Positions 1 to 8,404 of a DNA stretch of 64,000 nt are shown here, one piece after another. The notes beneath the pieces were generated by a model, which saw nothing but the letters and a program-made list of their open reading frames with translations, had not been told where the DNA came from and searched no databases. Source of the DNA: Roseobacter denitrificans OCh 114. Its GTDB lineage: Bacteria > Pseudomonadota > Alphaproteobacteria > Rhodobacterales > Rhodobacteraceae. Position 1 is the first letter of the stretch. Each line of letters begins with the position of its first letter. Location: positions 1,387,001 to 1,451,000 of the forward strand of contig NC_008209.1 in assembly GCF_000014045.1 (NCBI RefSeq). Reading direction: 5' to 3'. Position numbers and translations under genes: made by a program.

Positions 1-140
1 TTTCAAGAACCAACGTGACGCCGGGTAAAACGGCCTCAGCCTGTCACGCCGGATCAAGCGCGCGTGAGGGGGCTATCGCCACGCCGGCGCAGGCGTCATG
101 TAAAGTGTCAATTGCAACCGGGCCGCAAAAGGTGACAGTA

Positions 141-872
141 ATGCTTGAAATGACACAAATCCAAAAATCCGGCTGGACGCGCCGACTGCCGCTGATCCTT
201 ATTCTGGCGGTGGCGGCGATCGGGGCGTTCACGCTCAAGGATTATCTGTCGTTCGAGGCCTTGCGCGACAATCGAGAGGCGCTGATTGCGGTGCGCGACA
301 GTCACTTCGCGATAACCGTGCTGGGCTTTGTGCTGACCTATGTCGTGATTGTTGCATTCTCACTGCCCGGCGCATTGATCGCAACGCTGACGGGCGGCTT
401 TCTGTTCGGCACCTTTGGCGGCTCCGCGCTAAGCGTTACCGCTGCAACGCTGGGGGCGACGGTCATTTTTCTGGCCGCGCGCAACGGTTTGGGTGAAAAG
501 CTCAAGGCGCGGATGGATGCAGCCGAGGGCACCGTGGGCAAGATCAGCAAGGGGCTGGATGAAAATCAGTGGTCGATGCTGTTTTTCATGCGGCTGGTGC
601 CTGTGGTGCCGTTCTTCGTGGCCAACCTCGTTCCCGCCTTTCTGGCGGTGCCGCTGCATCGCTATGTCATCTCGACCTTTCTGGGGATTATCCCCGGCTC
701 GCTTGTGTATTCATCGGTGGGTGCGGGGCTGGGGGAGGTGTTCGCCCGAGGCGAGACGCCCAACTTCGGCATCATCTTTGAACCACATATATTACTGCCG
801 ATCCTGGGGTTGAGTGCGCTGTCAGTGCTTCCCGTCCTCATCAAGGCCATCACTGGCAAGAAAGACCTCTGA
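141..872 (+). CDS. TVP38/TMEM64 (VTT-domain) family inner-membrane protein
   Basis: A 243-residue integral membrane protein of the VTT/SNARE-associated (DedA-like) family. An N-terminal membrane segment lies at about residues 14-32. The VTT core follows, with the family's glycine-rich stretches LPGALIATLTGGFLFG and MRLVPVVPFFVANLVPA, then two more hydrophobic segments. The reading frame is open further upstream (to 15), but the ATG at 141 places the start just before the first membrane segment and is preferred; the ATG at 150 is also possible. The stop is one base before the next ATG, so it is coupled to the flavoprotein gene. TVP38 proteins often pair with mercuric-reductase-like flavoproteins. 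Lipid scrambling or ion transport is the family-level suggestion; the substrate is unknown. Confidence 0.85.
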   Translation: MLEMTQIQKSGWTRRLPLILILAVAAIGAFTLKDYLSFEALRDNREALIAVRDSHFAITVLGFVLTYVVIVAFSLPGALIATLTGGFLFGTFGGSALSVTAATLGATVIFLAARNGLGEKLKARMDAAEGTVGKISKGLDENQWSMLFFMRLVPVVPFFVANLVPAFLAVPLHRYVISTFLGIIPGSLVYSSVGAGLGEVFARGETPNFGIIFEPHILLPILGLSALSVLPVLIKAITGKKDL

Positions 873-873
873 C

Positions 874-2292
874 ATGAAACGTATCAAAACCGATGTCCTG
901 ATCATTGGCGCCGGGTCGGGTGGTTTGTCCGTCGCCGCGGGTGCCGCCCAGATGGGGGCAAATGTTGTCCTGCTTGAAGGGCATAAGATGGGCGGCGATT
1001 GTCTGAATTTCGGCTGCGTTCCATCGAAGGCGCTGATTGCCAGCGGTAAGGCGGCGCAAAGCCAGCGCAATGCGTCCCAATACGGCGTCGCCAATGGGCC
1101 GGGTGCGGCGGATTATGCCGCCACCAAGGACCACGTGCATGACGTCATCGCGCAAATTGCGCCGGTCGACAGTCAGGAGCGGTTCGAAGGCTTTGGCATC
1201 AACGTCATCCGTGAGTACGGGCGTTTCATTTCGCCCACTGAGGTGCAGGCGGGCGAGACGGTGATCGCCGCCCGTCGCGTGGTGATCGCCACCGGCTCAT
1301 CACCGCTGGTGCCTCCGATCCCGGGGCTGGGCGATGTGCCTTTCGAGACGAACGAAACGATTTTCGATCTGCGCGACAAGCCGGAACATCTGCTGATCAT
1401 TGGCGGTGGCCCGATTGGCATGGAAATGGCGCAGGCGCACATCCGCCTTGGCTGCGAGGTAACGGTGATCGAGGGCGCGCAGGCCCTCGGCAAGGATGAT
1501 CCCGAACTGGCGGCGGTCGTTCTGGACAGTCTGCGCGCAGAAGGCGTCGTGATCAGGGAACAGACCAAGGCCGCACAGATCAAAGGGGCGGCGGGTGCGA
1601 TCGACGTCATCACGCAGGACGGTGAAACGATTTCAGGCACGCATCTTTTGATGGCCGTGGGGCGCAAGGCGAATATTGACACCCTCGGGCTTGAGGCAGG
1701 CGGGATCAAAACCAAGGGAAACGGAATTGAGGTAGATGCAGGTCTGCGCACCAGCAACCGCAGGGTCTATGCCATTGGCGATGTGGCAGGCGGGCTGCAG
1801 TTTACGCATGTGGCGGGGTATCATGCGGGTGTGATCATCCGATCCATGCTCTTTGGACTGCCGTCAAAGGCCAAGGTGTCCCACATCCCATGGGCGACCT
1901 ATACGGAGCCTGAACTGGCGCAGGTCGGATTGACCGAAGCACAGGCGCGTAAGGAACATGGGACCGCTCTGGAGGTCGTGCGCTTTGACTATGCCCATAA
2001 TGATCGCGCCATTGCAGAGCGCAAGACCACAGGGTTCATCAAGCTGATGGTGCACAAGGGCAGACCGGTGGGCGCGTCCATCGTCGGGTATCAGGCGGGC
2101 GAGTTGATCAACCTCTGGGCGCTGGCGCTGGCCAACCGTATGAAGATGAGCCAGATCGCCGCCATGGTCGCCCCCTATCCCACCATCGGAGAGATCAACA
2201 AACGCGCCGCAGGGGCCTATTACAGTCCGCGACTTTTCGACAATCCCAAGGTCAAAAAGATCGTGGGGCTTGTTCAACGCTACATCCCGTGA
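874..2292 (+). CDS. Mercuric-reductase-like FAD/NAD(P) disulfide oxidoreductase
   Basis: A 472-residue class I flavin disulfide reductase. The FAD-binding motif VLIIGAGSGG is at the N-terminus, the redox-active pair is in GGDCLNFGCVPSK (about residue 45), the NAD(P)-binding motif is IIGGGPIGMEMA (about 175), and the second FAD motif is YAIGDVAGG (about 300). The C-terminal dimerisation domain has APYPTIGE where lipoamide dehydrogenase has a His-containing HPT motif, so it groups with mercuric-reductase-like proteins and not with true lipoamide dehydrogenase. It also lacks the N-terminal metal-binding domain and the C-terminal vicinal cysteines of MerA, so Hg(II) reduction is unlikely. The start at 874 follows the TVP38 stop by one base. 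Its disulfide or small-molecule substrate is unknown. Confidence 0.85.
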   Translation: MKRIKTDVLIIGAGSGGLSVAAGAAQMGANVVLLEGHKMGGDCLNFGCVPSKALIASGKAAQSQRNASQYGVANGPGAADYAATKDHVHDVIAQIAPVDSQERFEGFGINVIREYGRFISPTEVQAGETVIAARRVVIATGSSPLVPPIPGLGDVPFETNETIFDLRDKPEHLLIIGGGPIGMEMAQAHIRLGCEVTVIEGAQALGKDDPELAAVVLDSLRAEGVVIREQTKAAQIKGAAGAIDVITQDGETISGTHLLMAVGRKANIDTLGLEAGGIKTKGNGIEVDAGLRTSNRRVYAIGDVAGGLQFTHVAGYHAGVIIRSMLFGLPSKAKVSHIPWATYTEPELAQVGLTEAQARKEHGTALEVVRFDYAHNDRAIAERKTTGFIKLMVHKGRPVGASIVGYQAGELINLWALALANRMKMSQIAAMVAPYPTIGEINKRAAGAYYSPRLFDNPKVKKIVGLVQRYIP

Positions 2293-2303
2293 AAATCTGA
2301 CAT

Positions 2304-3710
2304 ATGTTCAATTCGCTTTCAGGTCGTCTCATCATTCTGACAACCATCTTTGTGATGATTGCAGAGGTCCTGATTTTTGTGCCCTCGATCGCGCGGTTCC
2401 GCGAGGATTATCTCAACAACAAGCTGGAGCGGGCGCAGATCGCGTCGCTGGCCTTGCTGGCGGATGATATGCTTGACGGCGAGCTGGAAAAGGAGCTGCT
2501 GGAAAACGCGGGCGTTTTCAATGTGGTGCTGCGTCGCGATCAGGTGCGCCAACTCGTGCTGTCCTCCGATATGCCGCAAGCTATCGCGGCCACATATGAC
2601 ATGCGAGACAACTCCGCTGTGGTCTTGATCCGCGATGCGCTGGCGCGTTTTGTCTCACCGCAAAACGAGGTGATCCGCGTGATCGGGGCGCCTGTGCGGG
2701 ATGCGGGCCTGCTGATCGAAATCACGATGGAGACTGATCCATTGCGGATGACGATGATAGATTATGGCATCCGTATTCTGATCCTCTCGGCTGTGATTTC
2801 GGTTATCACCGCCTCTTTGCTGTTCGTGGCGATGCGGGCCCTGTTGCTCAAGCCGATCAAACGGGTGGTGGGGGACATGCAGAATTACGCCGCGGCCCCC
2901 GAGGATGCGCGCCGCATTATTGTGCCCTCTGCCAGTGTGACCGAGTTGCGCGAAGCCGAAGAAGCGTTGCAAAAGCTGGAAACCGACCTGACGCAGGCCT
3001 TGCGCCAAAAGGAGCGGTTGGCGCAGCTGGGTAGTGCTGTGAGCAAGATCAGCCACGATCTGCGCAATATTCTGACCTCGGCTCAGCTATTCACGGACCG
3101 GATCGAGATGAGCGAGGATCCGACCGTCAAGCGGATGGCCCCCAAGCTTGTCGGGTCGATCACGCGGGCAGTTCATCTGTGCGAAAGTACGCTGGCGTTT
3201 GGTAAGGCCGAAGAACCAAGCCCGACGCTCACGCGGCTTGCGCTGCGCGATCTTGTCGATGAAGTGATCGATGGGGAGGTGCTGGCGATCGGTGATCATG
3301 ATGTAGAGATCGTCTGTAAAGTCCCCGCAATGATGATGGTGCGTGCAGACCCGGAGCAGCTTTACCGTGTCATTGCAAACCTGATGCGAAACGCACGTCA
3401 GGCCATCACTGCGACCAGTCAGCCTGGACAGATCAACATCGAGGGCAGGGAGGACGCAGGTGCCTGGTATCTCGATGTCGCAGACACAGGTCCGGGTTTG
3501 CCCCCAAAAGCGCAGGAGTTCCTGTTTGCCCCTTTCCAAGGCGGCGCGCGCAAAGGAGGATCAGGCCTTGGGCTCGCGATTTCCGCCGAGCTCGTCAAAG
3601 GTCACGGCGGTATCCTTGATTTGGCGTGGACCGGACCGGACGGCACGTGTTTCACCATTACGCTGCCCAAAGGGGACGGCACATTGCCCGATCGGCAGCT
3701 GGATACATAA
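2304..3710 (+). CDS. Membrane sensor histidine kinase
   Basis: A 468-residue two-component sensor kinase. One membrane segment lies at about residues 7-27 and a second at about 155-178, enclosing a periplasmic sensor of about 125 residues. A HAMP-like linker and coiled coil (LREAEEALQKLETDLTQAL) follow. The phospho-acceptor His is in KISHDLRN (about residue 251). The ATPase domain has the N-box NLMRNARQA, the G1 box DTGPGLP and the G2 box GGSGLGLAIS. It lies 11 bp after the flavoprotein gene in the same operon. No response regulator gene is adjacent, so the partner is elsewhere. The ligand is unknown. Confidence 0.88.
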   Translation: MFNSLSGRLIILTTIFVMIAEVLIFVPSIARFREDYLNNKLERAQIASLALLADDMLDGELEKELLENAGVFNVVLRRDQVRQLVLSSDMPQAIAATYDMRDNSAVVLIRDALARFVSPQNEVIRVIGAPVRDAGLLIEITMETDPLRMTMIDYGIRILILSAVISVITASLLFVAMRALLLKPIKRVVGDMQNYAAAPEDARRIIVPSASVTELREAEEALQKLETDLTQALRQKERLAQLGSAVSKISHDLRNILTSAQLFTDRIEMSEDPTVKRMAPKLVGSITRAVHLCESTLAFGKAEEPSPTLTRLALRDLVDEVIDGEVLAIGDHDVEIVCKVPAMMMVRADPEQLYRVIANLMRNARQAITATSQPGQINIEGREDAGAWYLDVADTGPGLPPKAQEFLFAPFQGGARKGGSGLGLAISAELVKGHGGILDLAWTGPDGTCFTITLPKGDGTLPDRQLDT

Positions 3711-3778
3711 ACTGCGCGGAGTCCGCCGAGGCCGCACATACAGGCCGAAAACGGGGGTGAAAAAATGACAGCAATTTT

Positions 3779-3812
3779 GATGCCTTTGGGCTTGCATAAA
3801 TCATAAGGCATC
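3779..3812 (+). terminator. Possible terminator hairpin after the kinase gene
   Basis: Perfect 8-bp arms GATGCCTT (3779-3786) and AAGGCATC (3805-3812) enclose an 18-nt loop, 68 bp after the kinase stop. There is no T-run, so intrinsic termination is uncertain. Confidence 0.35.
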
Positions 3813-3830
3813 ACTAAACCACGCGCTAGT

Positions 3831-3907
3831 GGACCGATAGCTCAGCTGGATAGAGTACTTGACTACGAATCAAGGGGTCGGGGGTTCGAATCCTCCTCGG
3901 TCCGCCA
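3831..3907 (+). tRNA. tRNA-Arg (anticodon ACG)
   Basis: A complete 77-nt cloverleaf with encoded CCA. The acceptor stem GGACCGA pairs with TCGGTCC, followed by discriminator G and CCA. The D arm is AGCTCAGCTGGATAGAGT, the anticodon arm is CTTGA-CTACGAA-TCAAG with anticodon ACG, and the T arm contains GGTTCGAATCC. It borders the AT-richer stretch to its right, and tRNA genes are common island integration points. No integrase and no second copy of the tRNA 3' end were seen in the window. Confidence 0.96.
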
Positions 3908-4050
3908 CTTGCATAAATTAAGATACTGATACTTATGTGAAAATAGGGGAGATGACTTTTCATCCCACCACTTTTCCCACCATATGGATCTAGCCAAGCA
4001 TCATCTCTTCTTTCCGCCCATTTCGGGCAATTTAAACGAAGGAAGAGTCA

Positions 4051-4494
4051 ATGAAAGACTTGCAAAACATACTCGATCAGATCAGCAGCCAAGACAAAGC
4101 GTCTTTACTGGCCGCATTAGATAACGCTGGATTTCAAGCTGATGACAGTGACGCAATGCGAAAAGAAAAGTTGCTACAATTGATATCCGATTTTCGCAGC
4201 CTAGCCGGGCGTTGCGGTGTTAGTCATGTGCAATGGCTAGCGGATTGGCACAAGGCCAGAGACGCCGCGGCGGAAGCCTCAGATGATACACCCGAAGAGA
4301 CGGAACACATGGATACTGCCGAAGCGCTTAGCATCCTTTTGGCCAGCACTCCGGCCACTTCGCCAGAAAACCTAATCGCACAAATCGCATGGTTCAAAGA
4401 AGATCTGGGGGATTTCGTCCTGGGCAACACTCTGCCTGATCACGACATGATCTTTGAAGCGTCGTCAAAGGGCGTCGCGAACATCAAAAAGTAA
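4051..4494 (+). CDS. Hypothetical acidic soluble protein
   Basis: A 147-residue protein with no recognised domain. A good Shine-Dalgarno (AAGGAAGAG) stands just before the ATG. The sequence has no signal peptide or membrane segment, is acidic, and appears to be helical, with an Ala/Glu/Asp-rich middle (residues about 68-90). It is the first gene after tRNA-Arg and stands alone in AT-richer DNA, which suggests acquired DNA. No function is assigned. Confidence 0.6.
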   Translation: MKDLQNILDQISSQDKASLLAALDNAGFQADDSDAMRKEKLLQLISDFRSLAGRCGVSHVQWLADWHKARDAAAEASDDTPEETEHMDTAEALSILLASTPATSPENLIAQIAWFKEDLGDFVLGNTLPDHDMIFEASSKGVANIKK

Positions 4495-5875
4495 AACACA
4501 GGGTGGGGTGTCGGCATACCCGATCGACCCCCACCTGCCCCCTTCGCATATGCGCTCAGCGACGGGGTGCCCCCAAAAAATGGGCCCAACGTTTATGCAT
4601 CTAGGCCCCGCATCTAACTCGTAAGCAGTTTTAGTTTTCTGAAATTTTTTTGCGTGGAAATGCCGTGGTAAGTACATTTCCGAGGCAATATGCTTACGAT
4701 GTTCTCGGCCAAATCGAGGCCGCTAGTGCTGCCTTCGTATATCTAAGCTCTCCTTTTAGAAGGTTTCAACACCCACTACCCTGCCACGTTCGATGCCGCC
4801 GGGGGCGTCGGCCCGAACGCTTACCGACCACTAATACACCGTACGAACTCGTCAGGACAAAACGTGTTGAGGCATAACACCGCTCAAGACCATGTTCGAG
4901 GTCGAAGAAACCGGCAAGGAAAAGTTCGTGATTTGAACTTGGCATGACGGACGCTGTCGGAGCAACGGAAACCTGTCAGATCAGATCTGAGCCTCAACAC
5001 GTTAGGTCACTGTCCTAAACGGAAAGTAGAACTGAGTACGTCCTTTCCGGACGCTCCAACTCATGATTGTTTATCCAAAGCCTCAGATGCAAGCCGTGAC
5101 GGCAAATGTAATCGCGCCAAACGACAACTTCTACATCCTTACGGTTTGTTGCTACTCCCTCTTGAACTGCAAGGCACGGGCTAATCATACCTTGCCCTCC
5201 GGCGGTATTTCATTGTTTCGAAACACTTTATTGATAACTCCTTTTCCTATTAACAATAAAAAACAGAATGGACTAAAATCATCTCGGTTTATGTGCTCAG
5301 GTTTCTTTTGGTGAGCCTGTGCCGTTTTAATGTAGATGCTATTGCTCATTTTTGCAGCCTTTTCTTCGAAGGCCAAGGGGCTTTTCCAGCCGGGTAGTAG
5401 ACAGTGCCTGCCCAGATTGTGGAAGCTACTGGTGTGCTCATGTATTGCAATTTCGGCATCACATCGCTTCTTCGAGGGCCGTTACTGCCGCAGCTTAGCG
5501 TGATCGTCTCAAGGTAGGTTTCGACAGCCAATTTGTCGGAATGATTGTCAGCTCTAAGCATTGCCGTCTTGAAATCCTTCAGATGCCGGACTCGCTGACA
5601 ATCGTGAAAACAGTCTTCGCGGCCGCAATCGAAGTGTTGCCATCTCGGCAGGTTTCTGTGCAATCGCCTGCCGAGCAGAGGCTGCATCCTCTTGGCAGAG
5701 ACCACGGCGCCCCAAAGACAGAGCAAACCGCCCACGCATGCGCGAAAGTACCACGATAACTTTTCGCTGGCTTTCGCTGACCGGGCGTTTGCGGAGGACG
5801 CCAATTGGCAGTCTACCGCTCATTAGCTCGCGGAGATGGCAAACCGTTTGACCAGCTTGAAGGAAGCTCATAATC
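4495..5875. other. Gene-poor, AT-richer stretch with no recognisable gene
   Basis: About 1.4 kb in which I find no convincing gene on either strand. The longest open frames (for example about 150 codons on the minus strand, 5346-5804) lack good starts, recognisable motifs and normal codon bias. The base composition resembles that of the flanking hypothetical genes. It may be decayed mobile DNA, but no transposase motif, terminal inverted repeat or target duplication is visible. Confidence 0.5.
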
Positions 5876-5951
5876 GCTACCTCACCGGGGGCGCTTTTTG
5901 GCTGAGATGTACCCTTAGAACCTGAACCAGATAATGCTGGCGGAGGGAGGA
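5876..5951 (+). promoter_or_regulatory. TPP (THI-box) riboswitch aptamer
   Basis: The conserved TPP-aptamer elements occur in the right order: GGGGGC (5887-5892), the pyrimidine-sensor CTGAGA (within 5901-5907), ACCCTT (5911-5916), GAACCTGA (5918-5925), and the pyrophosphate-sensor side TAATGCTGGCGGAGGGA (5932-5948). CCTC at about 5879 and GAGG near 5947 can close P1. The class normally controls thiamine synthesis or transport genes. Here no such gene follows: the first ATG (5960) opens only 20 codons, and the next candidate is the 95-codon frame at 6010. Confidence 0.85.
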
Positions 5952-6009
5952 TACACAACATGAAAATTGGCTTTCCTGTTCACTTTTTCTCCAGGAGAGG
6001 CGCTCGAAA

Positions 6010-6297
6010 GTGCATGAACTAGCTATCGATTGCAAGGGTAGCTGGGATGTCTATCTGCGCAACGAAAAGCTGCGGCTGGCGTTTCGGCTCTACCAAAATC
6101 AGCGCGGTTGTATCCCGTCATCCTATCTTGGTCATTTACGGGACTTCTCTCTGGCGAGCTTGCAAAAGCTCTTCTTGGTTTGGATGGGGATAGATCACGA
6201 ACGAAATAGACCGCACGTTTTCCGAGCCTCTCTGGTGAGCTCTGCCACCTTTCAAGCGGGCGGCAAAAGTAGATTCAAACTACGAGTTATTAACTAA
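6010..6297 (+). CDS. Small hypothetical protein downstream of TPP riboswitch
   Basis: A 95-residue open frame beginning with GTG. A strong Shine-Dalgarno (AGGAGAGG, 5993-6000) lies 9 nt upstream, and it is the first substantial frame after the TPP aptamer. The product is basic, with one moderately hydrophobic stretch (LASLQKLFLVWMGI, about residues 48-61). It resembles no thiamine enzyme or transporter that I know. It may be a real riboswitch-controlled gene or a chance frame in a decayed locus. Confidence 0.35.
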   Translation: MHELAIDCKGSWDVYLRNEKLRLAFRLYQNQRGCIPSSYLGHLRDFSLASLQKLFLVWMGIDHERNRPHVFRASLVSSATFQAGGKSRFKLRVIN

Positions 6298-6446
6298 TTT
6301 TATGGCGTAAATTCAAATAATTGACGCCAAGTTGCACCAAAGACTATGGCGCGAAGCACCACCATTTCGCTTATCGGAATTGCGAGTTGGATAGCAGGAA
6401 TCATCAATGATAAGAAACTGGGATACTAGTCTATGGAGCGGGACCG

Positions 6447-7163
6447 TTGCAAAATAGGATATTCGAAATCTTGGAAAATGTGGCGAAATACGGACCGATT
6501 ACCCTAGATGAACTCGCTCAAAAAACTGCTATCAGTCGATCTGCCACCTTTCGCGGTTTAAAAAGGTTGGAAGACGGTGGATGGATAAGGCTCAGGCTAG
6601 ATGGGCGCCAATATGTGCTCACATCAAGAGTTGAGCAAAAGTTAAATTCGAAAGTTGAACCGAAGAAAGAAATCGAGCAACTCACACCAGTGATCACCCA
6701 AAGCATCGATTTGAAGTCAATAAGAACACGTATTTTTCAACAAGAAACAACCGTATCAGCCGAACTCGTCGATGACAGCATTTACAAGTGCCCTGAACGA
6801 AACGAGCAAGTGATGGCTGCTGATTGTTGTCGCTTCCTTTTACAGGTTCTTCAGTATGCAGGTTTTGCGGTGGGCAAGCCACAGCTGGACGAGGCGCAAC
6901 TTGTGAAAGCCCAAGATATATTAAGGAAGCTCGAAAGCTGTGATTTTGCTATCGTGTCAGAACATCGGTTTTTATGGTTACCTGTGTTCTCCCGATCCTC
7001 CGAAGTATTTCTGTTATGTCTATCTTGTCGAAATCTCGGTCATATCGACAGTAAAGTCGGCCATAAACTTGCTAAAAACCTTAAACAAAATGCGTACGCT
7101 ACAGGTCTGACAACATTTCAAAACCTCAAAATGCCGCGGCTCGGAAGAAGCTCGGCTCACTGA
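6447..7163 (+). CDS. IclR-type winged-helix protein, probable transcription regulator
   Basis: A 238-residue protein starting at TTG 6447. Residues about 1-60 form a winged helix (ILENVAKYGPITLDELAQKT, then SRSATFRGLKRLEDGGWI), like the IclR N-terminus. The remaining 170 residues do not resemble the IclR effector domain. They contain several Cys (CPERNEQ, ADCCRFLLQVL, LLCLSCRNLG), so metal binding or redox sensing is conceivable. It lies in the AT-richer region with no partner gene. The DNA-binding assignment is fairly safe; the regulated genes and ligand are unknown. Confidence 0.6.
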   Translation: MQNRIFEILENVAKYGPITLDELAQKTAISRSATFRGLKRLEDGGWIRLRLDGRQYVLTSRVEQKLNSKVEPKKEIEQLTPVITQSIDLKSIRTRIFQQETTVSAELVDDSIYKCPERNEQVMAADCCRFLLQVLQYAGFAVGKPQLDEAQLVKAQDILRKLESCDFAIVSEHRFLWLPVFSRSSEVFLLCLSCRNLGHIDSKVGHKLAKNLKQNAYATGLTTFQNLKMPRLGRSSAH

Positions 7164-8404
7164 AATGCTCTCAACGCGATTGCTCCAGCTCCGACAAGGC
7201 AAGCAGCCCGGCATATGAACGAAAAGACTCCGCGCCGGAGACTGTTCCGTTTTTCGGCACAAAAACTCAGGCACAGAATTTGCGCCATGCCGCCTTTAAC
7301 TTCACTGGTGTGGAGGCAGAGGTTCTTCTTCCCAACGTCTTGTGGCTGCGTGCTAGCATCTGCACAGCCAGCCAGAACCTCGTCCGAAGTAGACTCTACG
7401 TCACACAACTTTTCAGCCATGACGATCTTAGCTTTTGCCATGGGAAGGACCATTGGACGTGATCGCCTCGGTGGCTTCGTTCACTAATCTTAAGAAATTT
7501 CTGTCCCCCTCAGGTTTAGCAGCAAACGCAGCATCTATTTCAGGGCCTGTTGGCTGATGACATGCGTGGAACATTGGCAGATTTGTCATATCAACCGCAA
7601 ATGGCTGTAAGCCTCTGGTATGGGGAGCAGTTTCCGCGTTCAAACAAGCGAGAACCAAGTAGGCTCGCTGCCTGTAACCCCCTGTCGATAGACCCTTCAA
7701 GATCTCCATCAGTGGTTTCCCATCAGGACTGAGAACACAAGCTGAAAGAACTTTACCCAAAGATATATACCGGGGGGGATGAAGATTAGCACCCAGACGA
7801 TAACGTTCATTTCAGGTTTCATCTTTGCATGTCCCTTAAATTCCTTTGCCCGAGTTCAGCGGATCAGTTTGATCTGGTGAATTTCACGAATTGCGCCGAT
7901 CGGGCAATTTTGGCATTTCGGATTGTGGGATGGCGGTTGCCGCAGTTTCTGACGCTCAGTTCCGCTTCGCAAACACGGGCACTCAGTGCATTTGGCCGTT
8001 GGTGGTGTATTGCAAACGGCCGAGACTGCGGACGAAAATGACACCACTGCGTTTTGCGTTCATGCGCTTCCGGTCACCCTGAGGACGCGGCGTGCAGGTT
8101 ACCTGATAAACAAACTGGCGGCTGTGATTGAGCTTACCGAAACATGGGTGGGCACCGTGTTCTGAGGCATCTAGCGTCGCTGATGTATAGGCGAAGTTTT
8201 GCTGTCAGTTTCGTCAATATCACACACCGAAATTGGTTTTATTGCGTTCAATTCGCCAGTTGGCGGACGCTCCTTTGAAGTAATTCCGGAAAGCGGAATG
8301 GTGGATTCGGGATACCAGTGATTCCCGCATACCGAGAACGCGGGTCATGTTTTGGATGCAGTCGACGGCCACATGATGCCACAAACCACTCAAAGGAGAA
8401 TATC
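7164..8404. other. 1.2-kb region without a convincing gene
   Basis: No recognised gene. Two overlapping minus-strand frames, 7428-7760 (TTG start, 110 codons) and 7157-7453 (98 codons), could be remnants. The longer would extend upstream through a run of seven C (near 7779) only to an in-frame stop with no ATG, as a frameshifted gene might. A further 37-codon minus-strand frame (start 7822) has a hydrophobic N-terminus. No motif identifies any of them. Confidence 0.4.

Noticed and set aside
874..2292. True mercuric reductase (MerA) or lipoamide dehydrogenase
   Set aside because: No metal-binding N-terminal domain, no C-terminal Cys pair, and no catalytic His in the C-terminal motif; also no mer genes nearby.
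5346..5804. A 152-codon minus-strand frame considered as a transposase remnant
   Set aside because: No DDE or other transposase motif, no terminal repeats, and no good start or coding bias.
7157..7760. Two overlapping minus-strand frames considered as a small operon
   Set aside because: TTG start without Shine-Dalgarno, no recognisable domain, and codon use unlike real genes nearby; described only as part of the gap.
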